Assembly: GCA_029706075.1 (NCBI GenBank)
Contig: JAINUG010000195.1
Span: forward strand, 1,678,501-1,742,500
Length of the DNA: 64,000 bases
Source: Aldrovandia affinis
Lineage: Eukaryota; Chordata; Actinopteri; Notacanthiformes; Halosauridae
Direction: 5' to 3'
The translations under genes were made by a program, and so were the position numbers. The notes below the pieces were generated by a model, which did no database searches, was not told where the DNA came from, and was given only the letters and a program-made list of their open reading frames with translations. Of this stretch, positions 13,501 through 25,091 are shown in pieces. The first letter of the stretch is position 1; the number at the start of each line of letters is the position of its first letter.

Positions 13501-15970
13501 GCAGTCATTTAACACAGACTTATGAGTTAATCCAAACCCAGTACTCGAATGGCAGGCTGAGAGTGGAGTTCAGCAAGGGCAAGGCACTGGAACGGAAATG
13601 GTCAATACCATCCAAAAAAATATATATACAATAATGGAGACCCAGGGCACCAGGAAGTGCCAAGCCGGTCGGAATGGATCGGGAAATTGACTGGTGCACC
13701 CCCTTGCCCTCCCAGACCAAAGGTCCATTGTCTGTGTGCACCGTGCCTTGAACGAGGAGACAGAAAGGGGGCACAGCACAGCACTTCATCAGAGACCTAG
13801 TTTTTGTGAATGACTCATTTTGGTTCGAGAGCAGGACGCCAGCGAAACACGATCTGCCCATCTGGACAAACCGGAGCCCATTTGAGCACAAGAGATACAT
13901 TTTCATCTCAACGGTTTCTGCCGGTATTAATTCTGCCTTCGTCTTCATGAGTGCGGTGTCCTCTTTGTTCTATTCCGCAGTCATTTTTTATTACTACAGA
14001 TCTCGTTTAATAGCACAGTTATCTCATGTCATATCATATCATGCATGGTAAATGACCTAGAGTGTAACAATCGTCCTCATTGTTACCATAACTATGATTT
14101 TCAGATACCGAGGAAGCAAATGCATGTGAGGGATAATCTGTGACGCACAAGGATGGCAAGAGGGAAGACAGAGATAAAGATCCCTTTATTGGTAAAAACA
14201 AATCACTGATCCATAGGCGTAACGAGTGGGGGGGACAAGCCCCCCCACAATATTAAAAACAGTCATATCTGTCCCGCACAATCTTTTGTAGATATAAAAC
14301 ATCCCCTTTCATTATATCCCCCTCCAATATTTAATGTGGTTATGCCCTTGCACTGATCCCATGGGCCAAACATTACTGTGCCTACCGTTTAAAATATTAT
14401 GACAGCCTTGGCTGAAATATGCCCACAAACATGAAGGGCCTGTCATGCATCATCTATTTAGACTACACAAGAGCTGTACAGAACTGTAAATGACACAAGG
14501 CCCACAGATTGCTCCCATACTCAGAACACTGATTGGCTTTCCATTCGTAAACACCTCAGACGGGAGTTTACAGTTGTGCTTTGTCTCTCTTCTAGCACAC
14601 ACGCGTACCTGCTTGCTCACACATTCCACTGAGATCGGTTTTAGAAAGCGGTGGACAACCTGGCACTTGAATCAGACCTCCTATTGTATGTCTGGTGCCC
14701 TACAATTCCCCCAACACCGCCACCGAGCCTGCGCAGCAGTCTGGGTGCCATGGCTGTCCGGCACTTCAACACTTGGAAAACGCTCCGACGAAGGTCTGTG
14801 GACTGAAAGCTTAGCGAATTGAATCATTGCGACATTTTGCAAAGTTATTCGGTGCTGCGTGGAAGTTTTTCCCCTCACAATTGAATTTTGCATCCTTTTC
14901 GCAAACTTAGTCATTACACTTTTTGGATGTGCGAACTGGGCCCTACTTTTTCCTCAGCACTGCAAAATCGACAGGGGATTGCTTCTCCCCACAGGGTCCC
15001 CACCACCCTCTGGGCCAATCAGAGTCTATACAGGGTCATTTCCTACTAAATCAACCACACACCCCCAGGCCTATGATTAGAATGTGGGGCAAACACCGGG
15101 GAGATGGGTCTGGTGTGAAACCAGGCCAGAATGTAGTACGCTACAATGACTTCCAATACGAGTCACTAAAGTAATATGCAACATTTGACAGTTTTTAACA
15201 TATTGATTTTGTTGAAAACAAAATGTAAAAGATAGCAGACCGATGGCCTTAATGTTGTCTTCTGTCAGCTTTGCAGTCACTATATTACAATTCTTATGCA
15301 TGATCAAATGCTTGTTTTTCAGCTGGTTATATTCTAGTATAAAATTAAAAGGGTATTGTTGGCTATTTTTAGGTGCACTGTACGGATATGTTAACCAGTG
15401 TAACACCTCAGCTTTATTCCCAAGCAGCTGCAATAACAGCTTTATTCCAAATGTAATTGCCTCTTGTAGATTTTAATGCACCATTTTGTTTCATCAGAGC
15501 CTTCCATCTCCCTCCGATTGTGACGCTGAGGTACAGACAGCAACACACAAGAGGTTCACCAGCAAATGAACAAGCCCTCTGTAATGATGCGCAGTTTGAG
15601 GTCCCATTGTGTGTGTTAAGGACAGAAATTAGCCAATGGAGACACCATGAATGGGAGGTTGACAGGGCCTTGCCAGGTGCAAGGAAATCACAGTCATTTT
15701 GCAGGGAGGACCGAGGAAAATGAGCATTTCCCTGTGAATGAGGTGAATTCACTTCAGCGCCTTTTAGAACGAAACACTGGGTGAAAGGGAACTCCCGCGC
15801 AGCGTCAGTCAGAGGTTTTTTTTTTTTTTTTAAAGGGAACAAAACAGCACACCAAAACTTTGAGCCTTTGCACACATTCACATGTCCAGCCTTGAATTAT
15901 TGTTTTATGCTTAGGAGACTGGAAAACATATAATTTTTTGCTGACAAAGGCAACACTTAAAAATAATATA
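10500..15970. other. Non-coding region, no gene recognised
   Basis: AT-rich, mostly unique. It contains a family A SINE relic (11613-11785), a candidate conserved non-coding stretch at about 12660-12760, and a G/C-run MITE-like patch at 14210-14360. The longest frames (142 codons at 13520-13948 minus, 155 codons at 15414-15881 minus) match nothing I know and carry no splice support. Confidence 0.4.
11613..11785 (+). mobile_element. Old family A SINE relic
   Basis: Diverged copy keeping cagcaaggtgcttaacctga, cagctgtataaa and the tail ccgccctggataaagcgctg. Confidence 0.6.
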
Positions 15971-15972
15971 AT

Positions 15973-16132
15973 ATATGCCATTTAGCAGACGCTTTTATCC
16001 AAAGTAGTGAATGCAAAGTACAGTAGTGAATGCATAGATTTTTCAGTAGGCCTATATGTGGTCCCAGTGGGAATTGAACCCACAACCTAAGCGTTGCCAA
16101 TGCCATGCTCTACCTACTGAGCCACACAGAAC
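15973..16132 (-). mobile_element. tRNA-derived SINE, family B
   Basis: Same head and body as the copy at 8755-8892, with a small internal duplication of agtgaatgca near 16006-16035. Confidence 0.8.
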
Positions 16133-16234
16133 ACTTCATTCAATTTGGACTGATAATTGGGAAATTCTACTTTCCAAAACCGTTCTCCCTGTCAGACTCT
16201 GAAAAGAGCAGTGTATTAGAATAGTGTGTAGCTG

Positions 16235-16670
16235 GGCTCCCAGGTGTCTTATCCAGCTGAGGCATGTTCTCTCAGCCCCATGGTCTGGTCTGGTCTCAAA
16301 TCCTGACCACGCCAGTTCCGTCTGTGCCCCGAGTCCCATGGGGCGACACATAATTTACCATAGCATCACCCTGGGGGGGGGCAGGGTACCCCCCCCTCAC
16401 TGCACAATAGGGACTCCTCTGATCGATTGGGTGCCCACGGTCTGCCTGTGCCAGCTGTGTCAGCCACGCGCTTCTCCAGCACCATAACAGCGTAGCTCAG
16501 CTGGTGGACTGCAGAATGAACAGTGGTGGCAGCTGGCCGCACATGTTTCGGGGGACATGAGCACTAGAGTGTGCCCCTGCCCCTGCCCTCCCCCCCCCGC
16601 CTTGACAGAGGTCATTAGTGACAGGACGGGCCCAGAGTGATGATTGGACATTCCAAACCGTGGGAGAAAA
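16235..16670. mobile_element. Repeat family D (copy 1)
   Basis: GC-rich block including actcctctgatcgattgggt, cagctggtggactgcagaat and gccgcacatgtttcggggga. The same blocks in the same order occur at 27050-27600, where a family A SINE interrupts them. Confidence 0.55.
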
Positions 16671-19100
16671 AAAAAAAATAATGAATAAAATTTAAGAAAA
16701 CAATAATTACGATCATGTTAATAGGAATAATAATGATAAAAAGATGGATGATTTTCAATTGAAAGCTTTGTTACTGTCAAGAATTCAAGTGCAGGATGGC
16801 ACTTTAATCATAATAATTAACAATGACTGTCCAATTCCTGCAACTTCCACTTTTTTTCTAAAGCCCCAGTGGGGATGAAGAAAGCCAGCAAAAACGCTGT
16901 GTCTACCAACTGATTCTCACAGAATATTCATAATATTAAAGTGATACAGACCAATCATCAATGGAGCAGAAAAAAGCAGTGACGAAACGAAGCATTCTCT
17001 CTGTAATACAGACCAATCATCAATGGAGAAAGTGACAAAAGACCTTTCAATCCTGAAAGGCATGACCTTTCATACACGCATGACACACATACACGCGTGT
17101 ACGTACGCATGTCGTACATGCATGTCAAACATAAATGCGCCCGTCAAAGTGAGTGACAATCATTTGATGCTGTATAACGCACAATGTGCAGAACATAGCA
17201 AGGCCAACCATGAAATGGTTTGGTCCTCTCTGAAACACTGCGACTCTTAAATGCTTCGAGGCCGTCATAGATCTGCATGAACGTCAGCAGGGTTTGATGA
17301 AACAGTGTCATTATCACACACACACACACACACACAAACACACAAACACACAAACACACAAACACACAAACAAATCTGTATCAATCGTTGCATTTCATAC
17401 TGCCTTCCGTCAACAATGGGTTAAGCTTTCTCATCCATTAAAATAATGTTGTCATTCTGTCAAAGGGTATTTCTATTAAACTAGAAGCTGGACTGATGTC
17501 CCTCTGACATGGAACATAAATAGTTACTGTGGTGATTGTATGCGCACAGCAAATTATTATAATTTACTACATGTGGGGTATGGCATTGTAGCAATACGTT
17601 TTAAAATCTACTTTCACCACAGAATGCAACTGGCACGTCCTAACAACGTCATCTAAACCTAACAGGAAAGGTCGATTTCCTAAACTGATCCCGCCCCAAA
17701 ACATTGCAGGCTAGGAAGTTATGCAGCATCCTGACACAGCCAAAGGGGTTTCCTGCACTGGGAGAGACGTGCATGGCATGGTTTTGTCAGTAGGGCACTT
17801 TTCATTCTGAGCACACTCTCAAACTGACAGCAGCTTGAAGAGACACTGAAAATAATATTAGACACTGTCAACTCGGAGAGGAATAACTGCCCTTTTTTAG
17901 TTTTAGATTATTTTTTTGGTTGTTGCCGTTTTTTCAAAATGGTTCTGTATTTCATTGCTAAGTACAGACATGTCTTAAGTGCGATGTGCGATTTAAATTT
18001 TGAAAAATCTACAACATAGTTTGCCACATGCTCACTGTGCCACGCGCAGTCTCACTTAAAATATCTCAGCAGTTTACAACAAGCAACACATGCAAGAACC
18101 AAGAAAACCAAAAACTGCGTCCCCAGCCCCCGTTTCAGTAAAAGCTATTTAAAAAGCATCTAAATAACACTCAAAGCATTGAGCATCAAAACCTAAGTTA
18201 ACATTTTCCCACACATCAATGTGAACTTGAGCCGAAACGAATAGTAAGCATAGTGCACACAGCACAAATAGGTTATCAAGTAATGGTACCTACGCAAACA
18301 CGTCACAAACCTACGTTTTAGTTGCCAATCCTCTGTGCAGATCTCCGTACACAAGTTTGCAACTGAGAACAAGACTGCGAGACTTGTGTGTTGCATGCAG
18401 TACAGCGCGGCATTTCCTTTGAAGACGGCGGGCTACACACACACACGCAGTCGTAAATTCCTTCTGAGAATCCGCCCTGCTACTTTTAAGTACAGGGGCG
18501 TTCTACATTACATCATTACATCGCGAGCAGCTGGAGAATTTCTGCATTACATCACTAGCAGCTTTTGGTTATCGGTGTTTATTAACAAGCGGCAGTCGAG
18601 CCTTCCAGCAACTCCTACGGCAGTTAGACACACAATACGCAAGTTACGAAGAAGTACGTTTATCCCTTTTACGGCATCATCTTTTATGGCATCTGCGACG
18701 TCTCTGTCACGAAGGTGCAGCAGGCGAATTACCTCTGTTTATTTAATGTTGACGGGACGTGCTTTGGCTCGTTGATGGTGTTCGCCTTGCCAGCGCTTAT
18801 GCAGTCGGCCCAGCAGGGTACATTCCTCAAATTGTCTACCCCTCTCCGCCGCAGAATGAAAACATTTTTAAAAGGTAGCCATGTGACTCGCAGTCTCGTG
18901 GCCTAGTCAGCTTTCCTCGTGCAATGGCTGAGCATCATTAGCCAGCTTTACTTAGGCGTTGCACTGAAACTGCCCTTTCAGCAAGACATTGCTAAATACA
19001 ACAGTGTAGCTCAATTCGTGGCAAGGCGGCAAGTCTCCTCATTTTGTGTTGTGGTTGTTTTGAGCTGTGAAGTTTAATAAGTATGGTGGTGAATGAGAAA
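16670..19100. other. Non-coding region, no gene recognised
   Basis: Unique AT-rich sequence with a CA/CAAA microsatellite at 17314-17371 and a GC-richer patch at about 18330-18920. The latter could be a small CpG island but has no recognisable exon. Confidence 0.35.
17314..17371. repeat. CA / CACAAA microsatellite
   Basis: Pure (CA)n followed by tandem cacaaa-type units. Confidence 0.95.
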
Positions 19101-19113
19101 TGACCAAATAGAG

Positions 19114-19312
19114 CACAGGTGTCAAACTCCTTCCATCGAGGGCCGAGTGTGTGCAGGTTTTGCAACCAATGCACTACACCAGGTGATTTAACTAATTAGC
19201 TCACTTCTTCAACTAAGGAGGGAACCTAATTGAAATCACCTGGTGTAATGCATTGGTTACAACAGAAACCTGCACACACTCGGCACTCGATGGAATGAGT
19301 TTGACACCCCTG
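19114..19312. mobile_element. Palindromic hAT MITE with 8-bp target duplication aaatagag
   Basis: Left end caggtgtcaaactcc and right end gagtttgacacccctg are inverted, and the whole element is close to a palindrome. aaatagag at 19106-19113 is repeated exactly at 19313-19320, the 8-bp duplication expected for hAT. Confidence 0.85.
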
Positions 19313-19396
19313 AAATAGAGGGAATAGCCCATGCTACACAATTGTATTCCTGTACCCCTGTACTTGCCTAATGTCTAATTCAGTTATAAATTAGGG

Positions 19397-19586
19397 CAGG
19401 TGTAGGTAACCCTGGTCCTGGAGACCCGCAGGGTCTGCTTGTCTTTGTTGTCAATCATCACTTAATTGATAAACGATCGCAGGTGATTACACTTTATACT
19501 CTTGGGTCTAAATTGGTGGTTGATTTTAAGGTGAGGACAAAAACCAGCACACCCTATGTCTCTGGGACCAGGGTTGGTCACCCCTG
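19397..19586. mobile_element. hAT-like non-autonomous element
   Basis: Inverted ends around ccctggtcctggagacc and ggaccagggttggtcacccc. No clean target duplication. A related, more degenerate sequence in the other orientation lies at 32884-33065. Confidence 0.6.
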
Positions 19587-19669
19587 GATTGGATTGGATT
19601 GGGGGGGGGGAAACAGGGTTATGCGCTTGCTATTCATATAGAACACACACAACAATACATAACATAGAT

Positions 19670-20408
19670 CAGTGGTTCTCAATCCTGGTCCTGGGGGGAC
19701 TCCTATGTATGCTGGTTCTTGTTACAGCCAATCCCTTGATCAATTAAGGTTGTTGACAACATGGTTTTAAGTTCTTTCATAATTATTCCTTAAAATGTAT
19801 TAACACAATACCACAGGGTTACTCAAATCTCGCCCACAAATCCAAATTCGGTTCTAGTTTTTTTTCTTAGGTAGGTAATTGAACAATTAGTGCAATCGAT
19901 TGGCCAGAGTGCCTTCACACGTGGCTCCCAGGAAAAGGGAGTGTGGAAAAACAGCAGTGCTCGGCCCACGAGGACCGTGATTTGAGTAACCCTGCAATAC
20001 AGGTTTGGCTCTGTCATTTGCTTTGTCTTTGAACTCCTCATTTTCAGTGACCACACTGATTTCACCCATCTTTCTATAATGTGATTGATTATAACATCTT
20101 TCTAAAGGAATCATTTGCCATATAGCACATTACAGAAAATATAAGCATCAGTTGATCTTATGGATATCAGATCAACTAATGCTGGGGAAGTCCTGAGATG
20201 TAAATATGGGACATGTAATCTTCATGACATGCATGGATATTTCTGACATAATGTGGCCTTAAGAGGGTAAACCACCCTGCAAAAGACATGAAAAATGTCT
20301 AATTAAGATCAATTAACAGCTTGTTACAATTAGGGCAGTTGCAATTATGGTTGGAACGAAAACCAGCACACACAGTGGTCCCCCCTGGACCAGGATTGAG
20401 AACCACTG
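19670..20408. mobile_element. 739-bp hAT non-autonomous element with a second hAT element nested inside
   Basis: Ends cagtggttctcaatcctgg and ccaggattgagaaccactg are inverted; flanks acatagat and acatagtc agree at 6 of 8 bases. Related fragments lie at 27690-28108 and 34826-35062. Confidence 0.8.
19814..19994. mobile_element. Nested hAT MITE
   Basis: Ends cagggttactcaaatc and gatttgagtaaccctg are inverted; flanks caatacca and caatacag form a slightly eroded 8-bp duplication. A second copy of the family is at 55171-55335. Confidence 0.8.
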
Positions 20409-20440
20409 ACATAGTCAAAAACATAGATATGGATATAAGT

Positions 20441-20643
20441 CAGGGGTGTCCAATCTTATCGAGAAGGGCCGGTGTGGGTGCAGGCTTTTGTTCTAGCCCT
20501 GCACTAAAACACCTGATTCAACTAATTCACCAATCATGGTCTACAATCAAGACCTTTATTAGTTTAATCAGTTGTTTAGTGCTGGGCTAGAACAAAAGCC
20601 TGCACCCACACTGGCCCTTTTCGGATAAGATTGGACACCCCTG
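20441..20643. mobile_element. Palindromic hAT MITE with perfect 8-bp target duplication atataagt
   Basis: Ends caggggtgtccaatcttatc and gataagattggacacccctg are inverted; both arms carry gtgggtgcaggcttttgttc in opposite orientation. atataagt (20433-20440) repeats at 20644-20651. Relatives: 28787-28960, 46341-46540, 47890-48249. Confidence 0.92.
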
Positions 20644-20651
20644 ATATAAGT

Positions 20652-23600
20652 GATTTCCATCGTTCAGCTGTTTCTCGTTGTGATTACGTTCCCTTTTCTG
20701 TGTGCACAGGGCAGGCTGAGAATTGCAGTGCGTTCTGTGCGGGAGGCTTCATTAGGCGACTGAACAGCATGAGAATGCAGCGGATTGCTGACTTGTGTGC
20801 GGACGGCTATTTAGTCAATTATCCACCTGGAACAAGCGCCGGCTAATTTAATTTAATGCCCAAAACTCACTAAACAGAAGTAACAATGTCTGAGGTACAA
20901 TTATTGCCTTGTAGCAGAAATTGTTTGTAGATATGTTAAAGCAGCAGCAGAAGAAAAGAAGAATGTAGTATAGCTGTATTTCCACTCAAAATTACGAGCT
21001 GAAAGAGATCCCCCGTTCATTCCTGAAATACCACAAAAGGGAAAAAGCTTGAACATCTGCACAGAGATTGTTACTTGATAGTTATGAACTTATCTAAACA
21101 TGGCCCAAGTAAAAGCTATATATTTTTTGGAAATCTTGTTTCCTGAAAACGATACACCAAAATAATAGTTTGCCTGCACGATGGAAATGCAAGCGTATTT
21201 CACAACTTTCGTAAATGATTTACCCCTTTTTCTCTGATTTGAATGACTGATTGTACTGTGCTCTACTCTCACTGCTATGCCACCCGCACCCATCCAGCTG
21301 AAGCGCACACACTCCTCTGATACACTCACCTGTGAGCCAGCGACTATCTTTCAAAGCACAACCTACATGTTGTAATACAGGAGAGCCGGTACCAGTTGAA
21401 GACGAGCCACATCTCTCAGCAGGTACATGACAAGGTGAGCACTGAAGCAGCTTCAGAGCCCATTAATAACTTGGCCTACTCCCAGACTAGCTGTGTCTAG
21501 GCTATAGGACTGAAAGGCTACCTATGCAAGCTGATGCAGTAGATGTTGTGTAGATGATGGTGCAGGCTATGATCAGACCTTGATGCCTGACACTGAAGTG
21601 ATATATGGACATAAGAACAGCCCCATAATATTATATTGGAGGTTTTCATTTTAATTTACATATACATGTTTCAGATGGATGGTGAAATAAATTATCGTGT
21701 AATAGGTTTGTAAATTGTGTCAAGTTCTTCAGCCATCTCCAATACAAGGTTACTCGTATACTCTATATATTGGCCATTATATATTTAAAAATTGACATTT
21801 GGGTCGAGAACTCTGACTGTTTTAATGTCCTGGGTCAAAGCCCCAGGGGAACAGTGAGGAAGTGAAAGCTGAGGTGGGGGGGAAACAATATTTCAGATGT
21901 GGACAAGAGGAAGGCCTGTGTCCAGCAGGCCAGCACAGCTGCCATAAAGCACTCTGACCACAGGTGCCGACATCAAACTTCAAAAAGCATTCCAGGAGTG
22001 CTCCAGGCCAGCCAAACAACCCATCAAAAAAATGTGTTGCTTTGAATTTGAACTCATATTTCAGATTGGTTGCATTAATTCATTCTCTTCAGTATTATGC
22101 TCTGTCAGCATAGATTTTAGATCGACAGGAATAAACACTGACAAGCAAAATCTTTGGGGAAAAAAAAGCAATATTCAAGAAAAATAAATGGCCATTGTAT
22201 GTCTCACTGCCCCTGCCACTCACTCAGTGGCAATTTAAATTTGGCGTGAAATCTTTAGGCTTATTGACATTCTGAACTCATTACTTATCGAATGGCAATG
22301 ACCTGACTTCAGCACTAACATTCTGCGGCTGTGCGGTCAGAGGGCTTCTTGACCTGAGGTCAAATCAACAACCTGAAGCTGAAAAAACAGTATGACCCAT
22401 TCACAAAATGACCATTGAACTAAATTAGTGCCCGTTTGCATTAAGAATACATAATGATGAGAACGGGCCGTTCGGCCCATCTTGGCTCATCATGTCCTAA
22501 TCTAAAGAACATCTAGTACTACATCTAGCCTGGCCTTGAATAGCCCGAGCGTTTCTGCCTCTACTACCTGACCTGGCAAGCTGTTCCAGGCATTGACAAC
22601 TCTCTGTGTAAAGAAAACTTCCTAATATCTGTGCGGAATTTGCCTTTAACTAATTTCCACCTGTGGGCCTCTTGTTCTGCTGACCCCACTTATCTTAAAA
22701 ATCTTTGGTATTTTACTTTGTTAATCCCTTTTAGGAATTTAAAACCTCAATCAAATCCCCTAAGTCTGCGTTTGCTAAGTTTAAATAAATTGAGTGCCTT
22801 AAGTCTATCATCATAACTTTTATTTTAAGAATAAAGCATTGTATACTTCTATATTTCTGCACGTGTTCAAACTGAGCTTGTTCTTTGTCTTAAAAAAATA
22901 ATAATATTAGAAGCCATATTTTTTGCTTACTATTTAATTTCCATATTGAGGGAAATGGCTTGACTTTGTTTTCAGGGTTTCTGTCTCATTAAGCAAAAAG
23001 ATCATTATTTACCACTCAAATTGCTACTTAAGCACGTGTTTTTTTTTCTGTAGATATTGTTTTGATGAATAGATGAATTTGACTCTAGGACATTTTCCCA
23101 CAAAAATTGCATTAGATTTGTATTCATGAAGACAATTTTATCAACATCCTTGTCTACATCTTGACATTTAGTTATGCAGTATCTTGTCATTTGCTAAATT
23201 GAATGGTGGCTTTAACCTATTTCATCGGATGGTGAGGTCAGTTTGCCTATGGCTAGTTCTGTTTTTGGACAATGTTATCGAAAACACATTTGTCCTCAGG
23301 TCATGAAGGAACATAAAACATTGGTTTCTTGTGGAGAATAAACTGCATAAAAATCCACCAAAATGAAACAACACAACTGAACATCTCAATGCCGCCATTA
23401 TGTCCCATGCAAATGCCTTGGTCACTGACTCAACGATTCCACAGAGAATCTTTCCTTTGAAGAATGTGGGAGAAAAATGAGAGAGAAGGAAAAGTTGGAG
23501 GCTGCATCATCTCTGGTTCGTTCCAAGAATGGCTTATTGTGGCGAAAGAACATGTTGATTTCAGCATTGAACGCAGAAGAATAAGTGATTGTTATCACTG

Positions 23601-24395
23601 TTGCCATTGGCTGACAGTGAGCACACGGAGACATCAGTGTGTACATGGTTGAAGCGGACCAACCGGCAGCATTGTATAGGCCACAGAGACGAGGGCACAA
23701 ATTCCATGCGCTGTTCTGTTAGCAATGCCACAGGCTTTGCAGGGACGATCCACTTGCCACCCCATCTCAAATACCCCTTCACATCAATGACATCGTTGTT
23801 TTCACATTTCACATTTTTTGAAACCCTTCCAACACTGCATTACGTACTGCTCCCTTCAATTCATGCAGTTTGATAGCATGTGGCTTCACAGTTTAGCAAA
23901 GAGCTGCATCATATGCTAGCCCACCCTGACAAACATTATACATGAATGGGGATCTCCCCCTAATAGTTTAAGTATAGCTAAAAACTTTATGACCCATATA
24001 CCGCACCCTAGGAGGAATTTAAAAAGGCACCTACAAGACCATTAGATCCTCTAATGTAAAGTGTTCTCACACTGGGCAATGATTTTTAACTACATATTTT
24101 CATGATTATAAACATGCAAAAAACATTCACGGTCAGGATTGCATATTCCATTATAGCTTAGTCTACACAAACAAACTTGCATGTAGGTTTTTGACACGCT
24201 GCAGATGGTTTCCTCTCATCCACCTTTTGTGATGGAAAACACGAGCTACGAGCGAGAAGCGACACGTCTCGCAGACTGTGGCTGCTCGGAGATGGCAGAC
24301 CTCTTCCAAGCACCGTGCCTCGTTTATTGTGCGGAACAGGCCCACGGTCTGGCCCAGCTGCAGTCACAGAGCACATTGATTGCAAGTGTTCTGTT
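20652..24395. other. Non-coding region
   Basis: Largely unique. About 22440-22830 (from gaacgggccgttcggcccat to the aataaattgagtgcc region) resembles an old dispersed repeat seen in many vertebrates, but I cannot name it. No exon with family support. Confidence 0.4.
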
Positions 24396-24397
24396 GT

Positions 24398-24541
24398 GGT
24401 TCTGTGTGTCTCAGTAGGTAGAGCATGGCGCTGAGAGCGCTTAGGTTGTGGGTTTGATTCCCATTGGGACCACATATACTGAAAAATGTATGCATTCACT
24501 ACTGTAAGTTGCTTTGGATAAAAGCGTCTGCTTAAATGGCA
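24398..24541 (+). mobile_element. tRNA-derived SINE, family B
   Basis: Full-length plus-strand copy: tRNA-like head (tctcagtaggtagagcatgg, ggttgtgggtttgattccc) and tail gcgtctgcttaaatggca. A Tc1 element begins directly at its 3' end. Confidence 0.85.
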
Positions 24542-24543
24542 TA

Positions 24544-25089
24544 CACTACCGTTCAAAAGTTTGGGGTCACCTTCCATCTGGACTATGGCTAATCGGGCAC
24601 TCCTTCATTCTTCAGCAAGATAATGACCCGAAACACACCTTGAAGTTGTGCAAGAACTATCTGGTGAAGGAGGAATGTGAACAACAACTCAAACTAAAGA
24701 CCTGGCCTGCCCAGTGTCCAGACCTCAATCCCATAGAACTTGTATGGGACAAACTGGAAAGGAAGAGTCAAAGCAAAGCAACCCACAAGTTTCTCTGGGA
24801 ATTGCTGCAGGATAGCTGGGAAAACATGTCGGGTGATTTCCTACTAAAACTTATTAACCGAATGGCCACTGTTTGTGAGGCTATTCTCACGCCAAAGGGT
24901 GACTATTTTGAGGAATCCAAGATTCAATTTTCAATATAATTTTCTTGAACATTTCTTTGATGTTCATTTTGTTCATGTGTTTTTTTGTCATTTTAAAGTA
25001 TTTACAGAAATGTATACGGTGTAAAGCATTGTCAATTATGAGATAAAAATAGTTTCCAGCAGGTGACCCCAAACTTTTGAACGGTAGTG
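24544..25089 (+). mobile_element. Tc1/mariner deletion derivative with partial transposase
   Basis: Inverted ends cactaccgttcaaaagtttg and caaacttttgaacggtagtg are flanked by TA on both sides (24542-24543, 25090-25091). Inside, 24514-24939 encodes the C-terminal half of a Tc1 transposase: the DNDPKHT block with the second catalytic Asp, CPDLNPIELVWDKLE, and a C-terminus with few obvious lesions. The DNA-binding domain and first catalytic Asp are deleted, so it is not autonomous. Confidence 0.9.
24618..24939 (+). pseudogene. Truncated Tc1 transposase (C-terminal half)
   Basis: Open from QQDNDPKHTLKLC to the stop at 24937-24939, preserving two of the three catalytic acidic positions. Upstream codons have no Tc1 counterpart, so the frame is a remnant created by internal deletion. 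Confidence 0.8.
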
Positions 25090-25091
25090 TA

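Noticed and set aside
13520-13948. 142-codon frame on the minus strand
   Set aside because: No recognisable domain, no splice or conservation support; composition looks like chance.
15414-15881. 155-codon frame on the minus strand
   Set aside because: Starts over a poly-T tract and shows no domain; more likely non-coding sequence.
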